From assembly GCF_027891095.1 (NCBI RefSeq), contig NZ_JAQIIO010000003.1, forward strand, positions 248,001 through 312,000: a stretch of DNA of 64,000 bases, read 5' to 3'. The notes beneath the pieces were generated by a model. The model saw only the letters and a program-made list of their open reading frames with translations. It was not told where the DNA came from and ran no database searches. Positions 25,605-34,457 of this stretch are shown here, one piece after another. The stretch's first letter is position 1. Each line of letters opens with the position of its first letter. The translations under genes and the position numbers were made by a program. Origin of the DNA: Aliiroseovarius salicola (GTDB lineage Bacteria > Pseudomonadota > Alphaproteobacteria > Rhodobacterales > Rhodobacteraceae).

Positions 25605-25748
25605 TCAGCGCCAGAAAGCGATCCACTCGGAAAACTCGGCGAATTTTTTGGCAAGGAAAAGCAACTCTGCACCGTCAAACACAAGATAGTCGAACCCGAT
25701 CAAGGCCACGATCACAATGCCGAGATATAGGGCGATCTTGTCGGTCAC
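25605..25748 (-). CDS. Tiny membrane protein upstream of gap1 (47 aa, GTG start)
   Basis: A 47-residue frame starts at GTG 25748 after an AAGGAGC ribosome site and reads VTDKIALYLGIVIVALIGFD... with one membrane helix (about 5-25) and an amphipathic, aromatic C-terminus ending WIAFWR. Small proteins of this kind sit next to gap in other Rhodobacteraceae as I remember, which supports it as a real gene. The function is unknown. It shares the minus strand with gap1 and ends 120 bp before it. Confidence 0.7.
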   Translation of the reverse strand: MTDKIALYLGIVIVALIGFDYLVFDGAELLFLAKKFAEFSEWIAFWR

Positions 25749-25817
25749 GGGCTGCTCCTTATTGTTTTACGCCAGTGTTGCAGGATGGGAGAGTAAGAAC
25801 AAGAGGAACCCTTTGAT

Positions 25818-26945
25818 ATGACTGGAGATGTGTCCACGCCAAATGGCCCTGCGGCTGTTTGGTTCACAAAGGAGAGGTGTGATATCATTCAGATGCCCGG
25901 AAAGGGGAGGGGGATGATGAAATTTCATACCGATGATTTCAAGTTGGACAGCGGGCAGATTATTGAAAATCTGGAAATTTCCTATGAATGCTATGGCCAG
26001 CTGAATCACAACAAAGACAATGTGATCCTTGTGGCACACGGTATCACAAGCAGCCACCATGCGGTGGGGGCACCTACACCTGACCGCCGTCGAGGTTGGT
26101 ACAATGAGATCATTGGCTCCAAAAAGCTATTGGATACAGACAGATACTGCATCATCTCGTCGAATTGCCTCGGGTCCAGCTATGGTTCAACCGGACCAGC
26201 TTCGAGAAATCCGTCAACGGGCGAACCTTATGGGAGAGATTTTCCCGAGATAACCTATCGCGATGTGGTTCGCGCTCAGTACCTGCTGTTGCAAGCAATT
26301 GGAGTTCACCATCTGGTGGCGATTGTTGCCAGTTCGGTTGGTGGGTTTCAAGCCTTCCAATGGGCGGTGACCTATCCAGACTTCATGTCGGCAATAATTG
26401 CGTTGGATACGGCACCAAAAGACACGTTTGATACGGCGTCCTCGCTAAACGGACTGTTGGAGAGGTTTTCTAGCGACCCCAACTGGAATGACGGGGATTA
26501 TTATTCAAAAGGAAGCATGGCCGAAAGCCTGACCCGCCTGCGGGTTGAGACATTGAGAAGTTTCGGTTTTGAGGACAAGCTGGCCGAAGATCTTGATGCT
26601 GCGGAGCGCGAGAGAATTTTGTGGGAAACAGCTCGTGAGTGGGCGATGGAGTTTGATGCCCATAGCCTGCTCACCCTGATGAGGGCGTGGTCGACCTTCA
26701 ACGTAGAGGGCGAGTTCAACAGGATTGCCGCTCCCATGCTCTATGTTCTCTGCGATACGGATGAATGGTTTCCCGCGCGAATTGGAAGGGACGTCCTGGA
26801 AAAACTTCATTCGGCGGGAGTGAAAGCAGATTATTGCGAAGTGAACAGTCCGCTTGGTCACTACGCAACAACAGAAGAACCCGAGAAATGGGTTCCGACC
26901 GCAAGGGAATTCCTGAACCGAGTGGTTGTCTCAAAAGGCAGCTAA
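25818..26945 (+). CDS. MetX-like alpha/beta hydrolase (homoserine acetyltransferase family)
   Basis: The 375-residue protein follows homoserine O-acetyltransferase along its length (YECYGQLN, ILVAHGITSSHHA, SNCLGSSYGSTGP, AFQWAVTYPD). The nucleophile elbow reads ASSVGG instead of GGSMGG (Ser near 171); Asp (CDTDEWFP, about 312) and His (LGHYA, about 347) are in place. It may be an acyltransferase or esterase other than the true MetX. It is more AT-rich than its neighbours and lies on the opposite strand between the two gap genes, suggesting acquisition. No SAM riboswitch is visible upstream. Confidence 0.75.
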   Translation: MTGDVSTPNGPAAVWFTKERCDIIQMPGKGRGMMKFHTDDFKLDSGQIIENLEISYECYGQLNHNKDNVILVAHGITSSHHAVGAPTPDRRRGWYNEIIGSKKLLDTDRYCIISSNCLGSSYGSTGPASRNPSTGEPYGRDFPEITYRDVVRAQYLLLQAIGVHHLVAIVASSVGGFQAFQWAVTYPDFMSAIIALDTAPKDTFDTASSLNGLLERFSSDPNWNDGDYYSKGSMAESLTRLRVETLRSFGFEDKLAEDLDAAERERILWETAREWAMEFDAHSLLTLMRAWSTFNVEGEFNRIAAPMLYVLCDTDEWFPARIGRDVLEKLHSAGVKADYCEVNSPLGHYATTEEPEKWVPTAREFLNRVVVSKGS

Positions 26946-26973
26946 GCGGGTGCTTTGTTCAGATCTCAATGAA

Positions 26974-27005
26974 AAAACCCCGACGATTGTGCCATCGGGG
27001 TTTTC
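26974..27005. terminator. Bidirectional terminator between the metX-like gene and gap2
   Basis: AAAACCCCGA / TCGGGGTTTT stem with a 12-base loop and A/T tracts on both sides, between two convergent genes. Confidence 0.85.
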
Positions 27006-27033
27006 TTTGTCTGCTTCGTCAATGAGGATCGGT

Positions 27034-28032
27034 TCAGATCGAGCCCATTTTCACGGCGAGATCCGCCATGCGGGTCGAGAAGCCCCATTCATTGTCGTAC
27101 CAGCCCAGGATGCGCACCAGACGGGTGCCAGTCACTTTGGTCTGGTCGGCTGCAAAGATCGCGCTGTCTTCGGTGTGGTTGAAATCGGTCGAGACCAGTT
27201 TCTCTTCCGTATAACCCAGCACACCTTTCATGGCGCCCTCAGCGGCCTCTTTCATCACCGCGTTCACCTGATCCACGGTCACGTCTTGTTCGGCCACAAA
27301 GGTCAGATCCACAGCAGACACATTCGGGGTCGGCACGCGTACGGCCGAACCATCCAGCTTGCCTTTCAGCGCGGGCAGCACTTCACCCAGCGCTTTGGCA
27401 GCACCGGTCGAGGTCGGGATCATCGACATGGCGGCGGCGCGGGCGCGGTACAGGTCACTGTGGCGACGGTCCAGTGTCGGCTGGTCGCCGGTATAGGCGT
27501 GAATGGTGGTCATGATACCGCTGTCGATGCCAAAGGCGTCGTGCAGCACCTTGGCCATCGGCGCGAGGCAGTTGGTGGTGCAGGAGCCGTTCGAGATCAT
27601 CACGTCACCTGCTTCCAGCTGATCGTCATTCACACCGTAAACGATGGTTTTCTGCACGTTCTTGGCCGGAGCCGAGATCAGGACTTTCTTTGCGCCCTGT
27701 TCAATGTGCTTGTTGGCTTTCTCACCGTCGTTGAAGTTGCCGGTGCATTCCAGAACAACGTCAACACCGGACCAGTCCAACTCGTCCATGTTGTAGGTCG
27801 ACATCATCTGCATTGGGCCCTGGCCCACATCCATGGTGCCTTCCCCCAGAACCACGTCGTTCGGGAAACGGCCATGCACGCTGTCATATTTGATCAGGTG
27901 GGCGGCGGTTTCCAGCGGCCCGGTGGCGTTCACCTTCACAACCTGAATGTCCTGGCGCCCCGATGCAGCGATCTGGGCGAGGGTGCAACGGCCGATGCGG
28001 CCAAATCCGTTGATACCGACTTTAACGGTCAT
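27034..28032 (-). CDS. Glyceraldehyde-3-phosphate dehydrogenase, GapB-like (gap2)
   Basis: A second 332-residue GAPDH with NGFGRIGR, catalytic Cys in SNGSCTTNCL and DNEWGFSTRM. At the cofactor site it reads VKVNATGPLETAAHLIKYDSVHGRF, without the NAD-selecting Asp, and this stretch resembles the NADP-using GapB of Bacillus (INASYSAETLAHLIKYDTIHG). A gluconeogenic or NADP-linked role is therefore possible. Two LacI-type sites lie upstream (28157-28189). Confidence 0.9.
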   Translation of the reverse strand: MTVKVGINGFGRIGRCTLAQIAASGRQDIQVVKVNATGPLETAAHLIKYDSVHGRFPNDVVLGEGTMDVGQGPMQMMSTYNMDELDWSGVDVVLECTGNFNDGEKANKHIEQGAKKVLISAPAKNVQKTIVYGVNDDQLEAGDVMISNGSCTTNCLAPMAKVLHDAFGIDSGIMTTIHAYTGDQPTLDRRHSDLYRARAAAMSMIPTSTGAAKALGEVLPALKGKLDGSAVRVPTPNVSAVDLTFVAEQDVTVDQVNAVMKEAAEGAMKGVLGYTEEKLVSTDFNHTEDSAIFAADQTKVTGTRLVRILGWYDNEWGFSTRMADLAVKMGSI

Positions 28033-28156
28033 GAGTTACCTCTTGGTCTGACATGTTGGTCTATCTGTCCGCTCCCCGCGGCCAGACGATCATTTGCGCC
28101 GGGTATAGACGGGCAGAGGAAAAGGGCCAATGCGGAATTCGGCTTTGATGCCAGCT

Positions 28157-28189
28157 TGTTAGCGAAAACATGAGACGTTAGCGCAAACC
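28157..28189. promoter_or_regulatory. Paired LacI-type sites before gap2 (CceR-like)
   Basis: TGTTAGCGAAAACA (28157-28170) and CGTTAGCGCAAACC (28176-28189) are direct repeats, 19 bases apart, of the half-palindrome GTTAGCG. They lie 125-157 bp before the gap2 start. Another inverted repeat, CAATGCC-GCAGG-GGCATTG, is at 28236-28254, nearer the DUF808 gene. Confidence 0.5.
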
Positions 28190-28327
28190 TTTGCGCTCTG
28201 CTTGAAAAACACCCGTAACTGGTGCCGCAAACATTCAATGCCGCAGGGGCATTGCCGCACTTGCCCCCCGCCGCACATCCCCATAGGATTCGCCACAAAG
28301 ACGCGCAAAAATATTGGGACAGGTTGA

Positions 28328-29290
28328 ATGAGTGGTTTGATTGCATTGCTGGATGATGTGGCCGGGATCGCAAAGGTCGCCGCCGCGTCGGTGGATGATA
28401 TCGCCAGTCAGGCGGCCAAGGCCGGGGTCAAGGCGGCAGGGGCAGTGATTGACGATGCCGCCGTCACGCCGAAATATGTGCAGGGCTTTGCCCCGGCGCG
28501 CGAGTTGCCGATCATTGGCCGCATCGCCTGGGGTTCAATCAAGAACAAGCTGCTGATCCTGCTGCCCGCCGCGCTGCTGCTCTCAACCTTTGCCCCTTGG
28601 CTGGTCGCGCCACTCTTGATGCTGGGCGGGGCCTATCTCTGTTTCGAAGGGGCCGAGAAGGTCTGGCATGTGCTCTTTCCGCACGAACACACCTGGGACC
28701 ATGCCGAACATGACGAAGGCGACCCGACGCATCTGGAAGAAAGCAAAATCGCCGGCGCGATCAAAACCGATTTCATCCTGTCAGCGGAAATCATGACCAT
28801 CATCCTCGCCGCCCTTCCCGACGGGTCGATCTATGCCAAGGCTGGAGGTCTCGCCATCGCCGGGATCGGTATCACCATTGCGGTCTATGGATCGGTTGCG
28901 CTGATTGTGAAAATGGATGATGTGGGGCTGTTTCTTGCGCGCAAGGGCCGTCTTGGCCTCACCCGCCGCTTTGGTCTTGGCCTTGTGAAATTCATGCCCA
29001 TCTTCATGAAGCTGCTTACCATCATCGGCACCGCTGCGATGATCTGGGTCGGTGGATCAATCGTGATCCACGGCGCGCATGAGCTGGGCCTGCATGAACC
29101 TTACAACACCATCCACCACATCGCCGAAGCCGCCGCCCATGCGGTGCCACAGGCAGAAGGCTTCGTGAAATGGGCGGTGACAGCCGCACTGGATGGGGTG
29201 GTTGGCCTTATTCTCGGCGTCCTCATCATCCCGCTGGCCACTTGGGTCATTGCGCCCATCTGGCAGACTGTGTTCAAAGGCCGCGCCTGA
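28328..29290 (+). CDS. DUF808 (YedI-type) inner-membrane protein
   Basis: A 320-residue membrane protein matching the DUF808 family: N-terminal LIALLDDVAGIAKVAAASVDDIASQA, the DDAAVTPKYVQGF motif, PIIGRIAWGSIKNKLLILLPAAL, the acidic/His-rich HEHTWDHAEHDEGDP loop and several membrane helices up to the C-terminus. The function is unknown. It is the only plus-strand gene between gap2 and the DMT exporter. Confidence 0.88.
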   Translation: MSGLIALLDDVAGIAKVAAASVDDIASQAAKAGVKAAGAVIDDAAVTPKYVQGFAPARELPIIGRIAWGSIKNKLLILLPAALLLSTFAPWLVAPLLMLGGAYLCFEGAEKVWHVLFPHEHTWDHAEHDEGDPTHLEESKIAGAIKTDFILSAEIMTIILAALPDGSIYAKAGGLAIAGIGITIAVYGSVALIVKMDDVGLFLARKGRLGLTRRFGLGLVKFMPIFMKLLTIIGTAAMIWVGGSIVIHGAHELGLHEPYNTIHHIAEAAAHAVPQAEGFVKWAVTAALDGVVGLILGVLIIPLATWVIAPIWQTVFKGRA

Positions 29291-29308
29291 TCGCAATCAC
29301 GTGGTCTC

Positions 29309-29370
29309 TTTTTCTTCTGACCGAAAATATCCCGGGGTGAGCGGCAAAGCCGCGAGGGGCAGCGCCCCTT
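29309..29370 (-). repeat. Dispersed gene-end repeat, copy 6 (after the DMT exporter gene)
   Basis: On the minus strand the stop codon is followed by GGGGC-GCT-GCCCC, a GCGGC-TTT-GCCGC hairpin, CCCCGGGATATTTTCGGTCAG and an A-rich end. This is the same order of modules as copies 1 and 3. Confidence 0.7.
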
Positions 29371-30244
29371 AGCCCCTGATCGCATGGCGTTTCTTTTGCA
29401 AGAGGAACACCCCGCTCGCCACAATCACCGCGCTGCCCAGAAGCGTCATTCCATCCGGGCGTTCTCCAAACACAACAACGCCCAAAATAAGTGCAAACAG
29501 CAGGCGCGAATAGCGAAACGGTGTGACCACCGAGACCTCACCCGTGCGCATGGCGCGGGTCAGGGCACCGTAGGCCAGCACTCCAATCACTGTTGCCATC
29601 GCCACATAGCCAAGGCTTGCGGGCGTGGGAATGACCACTCCGCCAAATCCGACCAACACCAATCCAGCCACAGTCAAAACGGCAAACCCCGCCACGCCCA
29701 GTTGCGCGGACGACATCGACACCGGGCTGGCTCGCGTTGCCAGATCCCTCCCAGCGAACCCCAGCATGCCAAGCACGGCAAAGATTGAAAGCGGGTCAAA
29801 GCTATCCAAGCCGGGGCGCAGGATCATGAGGACGCCGATGAAGCCCGTGAAGATTGCCATCCACCGTCGCCATCCAACGCGTTCGCCAAACACCACAACG
29901 GCCCCCAGCGCCACCACAAGCGGCGTTGCCTGCAATATGGCAGAGGCGCTGGACAGAGGCGTCAGGGCAATCGCCAATGCATAAAACAGGCGCCCGGCGA
30001 TTTCGGACAGGGATCGCCAGACCAACACAGGCGATGTCAGAGAAGGGTGAAAAATCCGTTCGCCCTGCGCCCGCGCCATTGCCGCAAAAACAACCCATCC
30101 CGCGACACCGAACATCGCCACCGCCTGTCCGATCGGGATATCGCGGGCGGCGGCTTTCAGGGCCATATCCTCCAGCGCAAAGGCGGCCATGGCAAAGACC
30201 ATGAACAGCGCGCCGCGAAGATTGTCAGAATAGGTGCTCCACAT
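29369..30244 (-). CDS. DMT superfamily (EamA) exporter
   Basis: A 291-residue membrane protein with ten hydrophobic segments in two EamA halves (about 10-140 and 150-285). Family motifs are LEDMALKAAARDIPIGQAVAMFG and LTPLSSASAILQATPLVVALGAVVVFGERVG. Members export metabolites or drugs; the substrate is unknown. ATG 30244 is preferred because ACGAGG precedes it; a GTG at 30262 is also open. Its upstream region holds clustered TTTAAA palindromes. Confidence 0.83.
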   Translation of the reverse strand: MWSTYSDNLRGALFMVFAMAAFALEDMALKAAARDIPIGQAVAMFGVAGWVVFAAMARAQGERIFHPSLTSPVLVWRSLSEIAGRLFYALAIALTPLSSASAILQATPLVVALGAVVVFGERVGWRRWMAIFTGFIGVLMILRPGLDSFDPLSIFAVLGMLGFAGRDLATRASPVSMSSAQLGVAGFAVLTVAGLVLVGFGGVVIPTPASLGYVAMATVIGVLAYGALTRAMRTGEVSVVTPFRYSRLLFALILGVVVFGERPDGMTLLGSAVIVASGVFLLQKKRHAIRG

Positions 30245-30330
30245 GGGGGCCTCGTTGAACACAAACAGCGATCAGACTGGCCGAGATTTGCTGGCAGGGG
30301 AAGGGGAAATGCGCCGTGTCTGGGGATCTA

Positions 30331-30406
30331 AAAAGTTTAAACTTTTGGTTTTCAGACCTATTAAACTTTAAACTTTGATGCGGGCGACCTTTAAAGACTT
30401 TAAAGA
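30331..30406. repeat. Cluster of TTTAAA palindromes and short tandem repeats
   Basis: Within 76 bases lie the perfect 16-base palindrome AAAAGTTTAAACTTTT (30331-30346), two copies of TAAACTT (30362-30375) and two tandem copies of CTTTAAAGA (30389-30406). The cluster is very AT-rich compared with its surroundings and sits in the promoter region of the DMT exporter, just after the tkt terminator. Confidence 0.7.
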
Positions 30407-30409
30407 AAG

Positions 30410-30437
30410 CGCCCCCGCCAATCTCTTGGCAGGGGCG
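30410..30437 (-). terminator. Terminator of tkt
   Basis: CGCCCCCGCCAA-TCTC-TTGGCAGGGGCG forms a 12-bp stem with one mismatch; on the minus strand CTTTCTTT follows. It lies 28 bp after the tkt stop. Confidence 0.8.
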
Positions 30438-30464
30438 TGAATATTTTCCGCTATGTGGGCGAAA

Positions 30465-32489
30465 TCAGCCCAAAAGCGCCTTGGCTTTTTCCACCACGTT
30501 TTCGGTGGTGATGCCGAACTTTTCATAGAGCACATTTGCCGGGGCCGAGGCACCAAAGCCTTCCATGCCGACAAAGGCTTGCTTGGCTTCACGGCCACGC
30601 TCACCCAGAAGCCAGCGATCCCAGCCACCGTCACGGACGGCCGCTTCGATGCCAACGCGTACAGGACCTGCGGGCAGGACCTTGCGGCGATAGGCTTCGT
30701 CCTGCTCGGCAAATAGCTCCATGCAGGGCATGGACACAACGCGGGTCCCGATGCCTTGGGCTTCCAGCGCGGCGCGGGCTTCCATCGCCAGCGACACTTC
30801 GGAACCGGTGGCGATCAAGATCACCTGACGCTTGCCTGCTTCGGCATCTGCCAGTACGTAAGCCCCTTGTGCAGCGAGGTTTTTCTGCTTGTACTCGGTG
30901 CGCAGGGTCGGCAGGTTCTGACGGGTCAGCACCATGGTCGACGGGGTCGATTTCTCGGTCAGCGCAATCTCCCACGCCTCTGCCGTTTCGGCGGTGTCTG
31001 CCGGGCGGAAGGTGTAGCTGTTGGGGGTGGCGCGACAGATCGACAGGTGCTCGACCGGCTGGTGGGTCGGGCCATCTTCGCCAACACCAATTGAATCGTG
31101 GGTCATCACAAAGACGGTCGGGATACCCATGAGGGACGCCAGACGCATCGCCGGACGCGCATAATCGGTGAAGCAGAAGAACGTGCCGCCATAGGGGCGC
31201 ACGCCACCATGCAGCGCCATCCCGTTCATCGCAGCGGCCATACCGTGCTCACGGATGCCCCAATAGACATAACGGCCCTTGCGGTTGTCGGTGTCAAACA
31301 CGCCCAGATCACCGGTTTTGGTGTTGTTCGAACCAGTCAAATCGGCTGAACCACCAACGGTTTCAGGCATCACCGGGTTGATCACGGCCAGCGCCATTTC
31401 CGAGGATTTGCGGGTTGCGACTTTGGGCTGTTCTTCGGCAACCTGCTTTTTCAACTGGCGCACAACAGAGGACAATTTTTTAGGCGCTTCAAGGGCATAG
31501 GCGCGAACAAACTCGCCCTGTTTGCGCTCGGAGATCGAGGCAAAACGGGCGTCCCACTCTGCACGATCAGCAGCACCTCGGGTGCCGATGGCTTCCCAGG
31601 CGGCTTTCACGTCAGCGGGGATTTCGAACGCACCTTGCGGGCAGCCGTAAACCTCTTTTGCGGCAGCAAGCTGCTCGGCATCAGTCAGGGCGCCGTGGCC
31701 TTTCGAAGTATCCTGTGCCGCGTGACCCAGAGCGATATGGGTTTTGCAGGCGATCATCGACGGCTTTTTGGTGGTCTTCGCTTTTGCAATCGCGGCGTCA
31801 ATCTGCTCGGGATCGTGACCATCGATTTCGATCACATGCCAGCCCGAGGCCTTGAAACGCTGCACTTGGTTGGTGCGGTCCGACAGGGACACCTTGCCAT
31901 CGATGGTGATGTCGTTGTTGTCCCAGAAGACAATCAGCTTGCCCAACTCATGACGACCAGCCAAACCAATTGCTTCCTGGCTCACGCCTTCCATCAGGCA
32001 GCCATCGCCAGCAATCACATAGGTGTAGTGATCAACGATCTTCTTGCCGAAACGGGCGCGTTGGATCTCTTCGGCCATGGCAAAACCCACGCCGTTCGAG
32101 ATGCCCTGACCCAGTGGGCCGGTGGTGGTTTCCACACCCGAAACGTGACCGAACTCCGGGTGGCCAGCAGTGATCGCGCCCCACTGACGGAAGTTCTTGA
32201 TCTGCTCCATGGTCACGTCTTCGTAACCGGTCAGGTGCAACAGCGAATAGATCAGCATCGAGCCGTGGCCCGCCGACAGGATGAACCGGTCACGGTCAGC
32301 CCAACGCGGAGCTTTCGGGTCGAATTTCAGGTGTTTTTCGAACAGAACAGTGGCGACATCCGCCATGCCCATCGGCATGCCGGAGTGACCGGAGTTCGCT
32401 GCGGCAACAGCATCCAGCGTGAGCGAGCGGATGGCTGCGGCCTTGTTCCAGTGGTCGGCGTGGTTCTTGCGCAGGGTTTCGATGTCCAA
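30465..32489 (-). CDS. tkt: Transketolase
   Basis: Transketolase transfers two-carbon units between sugar phosphates in the pentose phosphate pathway, using thiamine diphosphate. The protein (674 residues from the chosen start) has [20 protein letters not shown], the ThDP motif [13 protein letters not shown], and the pyrimidine-binding region [19 protein letters not shown] chose TTG 32489 ([17 protein letters not shown]) because the family begins there and AAGGA precedes it; an ATG at 32537 would add 16 residues. It is followed by a strong terminator. Confidence 0.93.
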   Translation of the reverse strand: MDIETLRKNHADHWNKAAAIRSLTLDAVAAANSGHSGMPMGMADVATVLFEKHLKFDPKAPRWADRDRFILSAGHGSMLIYSLLHLTGYEDVTMEQIKNFRQWGAITAGHPEFGHVSGVETTTGPLGQGISNGVGFAMAEEIQRARFGKKIVDHYTYVIAGDGCLMEGVSQEAIGLAGRHELGKLIVFWDNNDITIDGKVSLSDRTNQVQRFKASGWHVIEIDGHDPEQIDAAIAKAKTTKKPSMIACKTHIALGHAAQDTSKGHGALTDAEQLAAAKEVYGCPQGAFEIPADVKAAWEAIGTRGAADRAEWDARFASISERKQGEFVRAYALEAPKKLSSVVRQLKKQVAEEQPKVATRKSSEMALAVINPVMPETVGGSADLTGSNNTKTGDLGVFDTDNRKGRYVYWGIREHGMAAAMNGMALHGGVRPYGGTFFCFTDYARPAMRLASLMGIPTVFVMTHDSIGVGEDGPTHQPVEHLSICRATPNSYTFRPADTAETAEAWEIALTEKSTPSTMVLTRQNLPTLRTEYKQKNLAAQGAYVLADAEAGKRQVILIATGSEVSLAMEARAALEAQGIGTRVVSMPCMELFAEQDEAYRRKVLPAGPVRVGIEAAVRDGGWDRWLLGERGREAKQAFVGMEGFGASAPANVLYEKFGITTENVVEKAKALLG

Positions 32490-32846
32490 GGCCCAGATCC
32501 TTTGAATAAGTGAAGTCGCGACGGGTTTAACAGCCATTTTGTGCGGGTCAAGCAAAGGAAAGGAAATGCCTCTCGGGAATTAAAGGCGGCAGTGGCAGGG
32601 CAACAGAAATGCTCAAAACTCCCTAATACATTGTGCTGGGCGGCATTTTTCCCGCAAGCTAGAGCGATAAAAGGGAAAAATCAGGGCGATTGATTGCCCG
32701 AACAGACATTTTACAATTCAACCGCTTCGGGTAAAACGGATTTACACCTTAGTATGGTGAGTATTCTGGGGTCGGATCGATTCGCGCTCATGTAAATGGC
32801 GGGTCGGGCGACAGGACCGGACAACGTGATTTGAACAGGGCAGAGC
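32490..32846. other. Divergent intergenic region between tkt and the coiled-coil gene
   Basis: This 357-bp gap has no gene I can support. It must hold both promoters. Visible structure includes TTTTTCCC (32646-32653) with GGGAAAAA (32673-32680) as an inverted repeat and, directly after, GGGCGATTGATTGCCC (around 32684-32699). I see no clear -35/-10 pair. Confidence 0.4.
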
Positions 32847-33356
32847 ATGAGCGATATTTCCGAACTCGAAACCCGCATCACCACTGCGCTTGAACGTATC
32901 AGCGCAGGCGTTGATGCGCTTGCACCGACAAAGGCTGAACAAAGCGGTGAAGTGGCACAATTGACCGCTGCGCTGGAGGATGAGCGGACCGCAAATGCGC
33001 AGCTCGAAGAGCGGGTGAAAGCGATCAAAGAGAAGCAGGACAGTACGGTGCAAACCCTGTCTGAAGAGGTTGAACGTCTGACCAAGCTGTTGGCAGATGA
33101 AGAACGCGCTTTGGCCAAGCTTCGACAGGTGAATGCAAATCTGAGGACAAATAACGATGCCCTGCGAGAGGCTGTCAGCCAGGGTGCTGCCGAACCACAT
33201 CTTATCAACAAGTCGATGATGGCAGAACTTGAAGGGCTACGCGCCACGCAAAGCGCTGACCGCAATGAGTTGGATGCAGTTTTGGGCGAGTTGAACAGCC
33301 TGATTGCCCAGGCTCAGTCGAATACAGTTCAGTCCAAGGAGAATGTGGATGCCTGA
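32847..33356 (+). CDS. Coiled-coil protein encoded before zapA
   Basis: A 169-residue acidic protein that is nearly all heptad-like helix (LEDERTANAQLEERVKAIKEKQ...LSEEVERLTKLLADEERALAKLRQVN). No membrane segment or signal is present. Its stop overlaps the zapA start by 8 bases, so co-translation with ZapA and a role in cell division, similar to ZapB, is a reasonable guess. The sequence does not show direct similarity I can name. Confidence 0.75.
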   Translation: MSDISELETRITTALERISAGVDALAPTKAEQSGEVAQLTAALEDERTANAQLEERVKAIKEKQDSTVQTLSEEVERLTKLLADEERALAKLRQVNANLRTNNDALREAVSQGAAEPHLINKSMMAELEGLRATQSADRNELDAVLGELNSLIAQAQSNTVQSKENVDA

Positions 33357-33738
33357 TGTTGTGATCAAGATTGGGGGGCGGGATTTTGATGTGGCGTGCC
33401 AGGAAGGTGAGGAGCATTTCTTGAAATCCGCGGCCGCCATGCTGGATGCCGAAGCGTCGGTGCTGGTGAGCCAGCTGAGCAACCTCACGGAAAGTCGGAT
33501 GCTCTTGATGTCGGGTCTGATGCTGGCGGACAAGACCGCAGGGATGGATGACAAGCTGAAGGCTGCCGAAAAGAAACTGGCGGATCTGCAAGCCGAAATC
33601 GACGCGTTGAAAAATGCCGAGCCGCAAAAAATTGAGGTGCCTGTGGTGCCATCAAGCGTGACCGATACGCTGGCTGAAATTGCGGCGCGGGCTGAGGCTA
33701 TGGCCACTGCGGTCGAGGAAAAAGCCGCCGCTGAGTGA
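33349..33738 (+). CDS. zapA: Cell division protein ZapA
   Basis: ZapA binds and bundles FtsZ filaments. The 129-residue protein starts MPDVVIKIGGRDFDVACQEGEEHFLKSAAAML, the typical ZapA beta-hairpin plus helix, then a coiled-coil (about 70-100). The C-terminus is longer than in E. coli ZapA and rich in Ala/Glu. ATG 33349 overlaps the preceding coiled-coil gene; the AAGGAGAATGTG stretch before it supplies the ribosome site. Confidence 0.88.
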   Translation: MPDVVIKIGGRDFDVACQEGEEHFLKSAAAMLDAEASVLVSQLSNLTESRMLLMSGLMLADKTAGMDDKLKAAEKKLADLQAEIDALKNAEPQKIEVPVVPSSVTDTLAEIAARAEAMATAVEEKAAAE

Positions 33739-33764
33739 CCTCGGCAAGCCTTTGACAGAAAAGA

Positions 33765-33793
33765 AAAAGGGCGCTCATGACGAGCGCCCTTTT
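33765..33793. terminator. Bidirectional terminator between zapA and grxD
   Basis: AAAAGGGCGCTC / GAGCGCCCTTTT form a perfect 12-bp stem with a 5-base loop between convergent genes. Confidence 0.9.
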
Positions 33794-33813
33794 CTGTATA
33801 CGGGATGATCTGA

Positions 33814-34176
33814 TCAGGCGTTGGCTTCGCGGATCTTATCTGCTGCTTCCTTGGAGTAGCCCACGCCATTGTCATCAAACAGCGTGTCCAGCTCGCCGGA
33901 CAGGGTCATTTCGGTGATGATGTCACAGCCGCCCACGAACTCGCCTTTGACGTAAAGCTGCGGGATGGTGGGCCAGTCGGAATATTCCTTGATGCCATTG
34001 CGGATTTCTTCGTCAGCCAGCACGTTCACGTCGGTGTAGTCCACACCCATGAAATTCAGAACACCGGCCACGCGCGAGGAAAACCCGCATTGTGGCATTT
34101 CCTTGGTGCCTTTCATGTAAAGTACCACGTCGGTGGCTTTGACGAGAGTGTCGATTTGGGTTTTTGCGTCGCTCAT
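33814..34176 (-). CDS. grxD: Monothiol glutaredoxin, Grx4 type
   Basis: A 120-residue monothiol glutaredoxin with the CGFS active site (Cys30: [12 protein letters not shown]), the [19 protein letters not shown] glutathione-binding segment and normal length. These proteins carry [2Fe-2S] clusters with glutathione and often work with BolA proteins; a BolA gene lies 44 bp upstream on the same strand. Confidence 0.95.
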   Translation of the reverse strand: MSDAKTQIDTLVKATDVVLYMKGTKEMPQCGFSSRVAGVLNFMGVDYTDVNVLADEEIRNGIKEYSDWPTIPQLYVKGEFVGGCDIITEMTLSGELDTLFDDNGVGYSKEAADKIREANA

Positions 34177-34220
34177 TGGACGGTCCTTTTCTTATTGCGC
34201 CATCAGGGCGCGAAGTCGGG

Positions 34221-34457
34221 TTATTCAGGGGCTTTGGTGGTCAGAGCCAGCGCGTGCAGTTCCCCGCTGTCGATCTGCGCCTTCACAGTGGCATTCACCG
34301 CGCGCTGCTGTTGCACCCGGTTCATGTCGCGGAAGCTTTCATCCACCACTTCCGCCGCCCAGTGGTTGCCGTCGCCAGCAAGGTCGGTGATGGTGATTGT
34401 TGCATCAGGAAAACCTGCGCGGATCAGGTCTTTGATTTGTTGCGCTTCCATGGCCAT
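34221..34457 (-). CDS. BolA family protein
   Basis: A 78-residue BolA/IbaG-type protein (LIRAGFPDATITITDLAGDGNHWAAEVVDESFRDMNRVQQQRAV). His47-like residues of the loop and the helix-turn-helix-like block are present. The Grx4-BolA pair is a known unit for iron-sulfur cluster sensing or delivery, and the gene order grxD-bolA here supports it. The start is ATG 34457; an open frame continues upstream but without family similarity. Confidence 0.92.
   Translation of the reverse strand: MAMEAQQIKDLIRAGFPDATITITDLAGDGNHWAAEVVDESFRDMNRVQQQRAVNATVKAQIDSGELHALALTTKAPE

Noticed and set aside
25749-25817. A SAM-II riboswitch before the MetX-like gene
   Set aside because: The 69-bp gap is too short and I see no matching stem or pseudoknot sequence.
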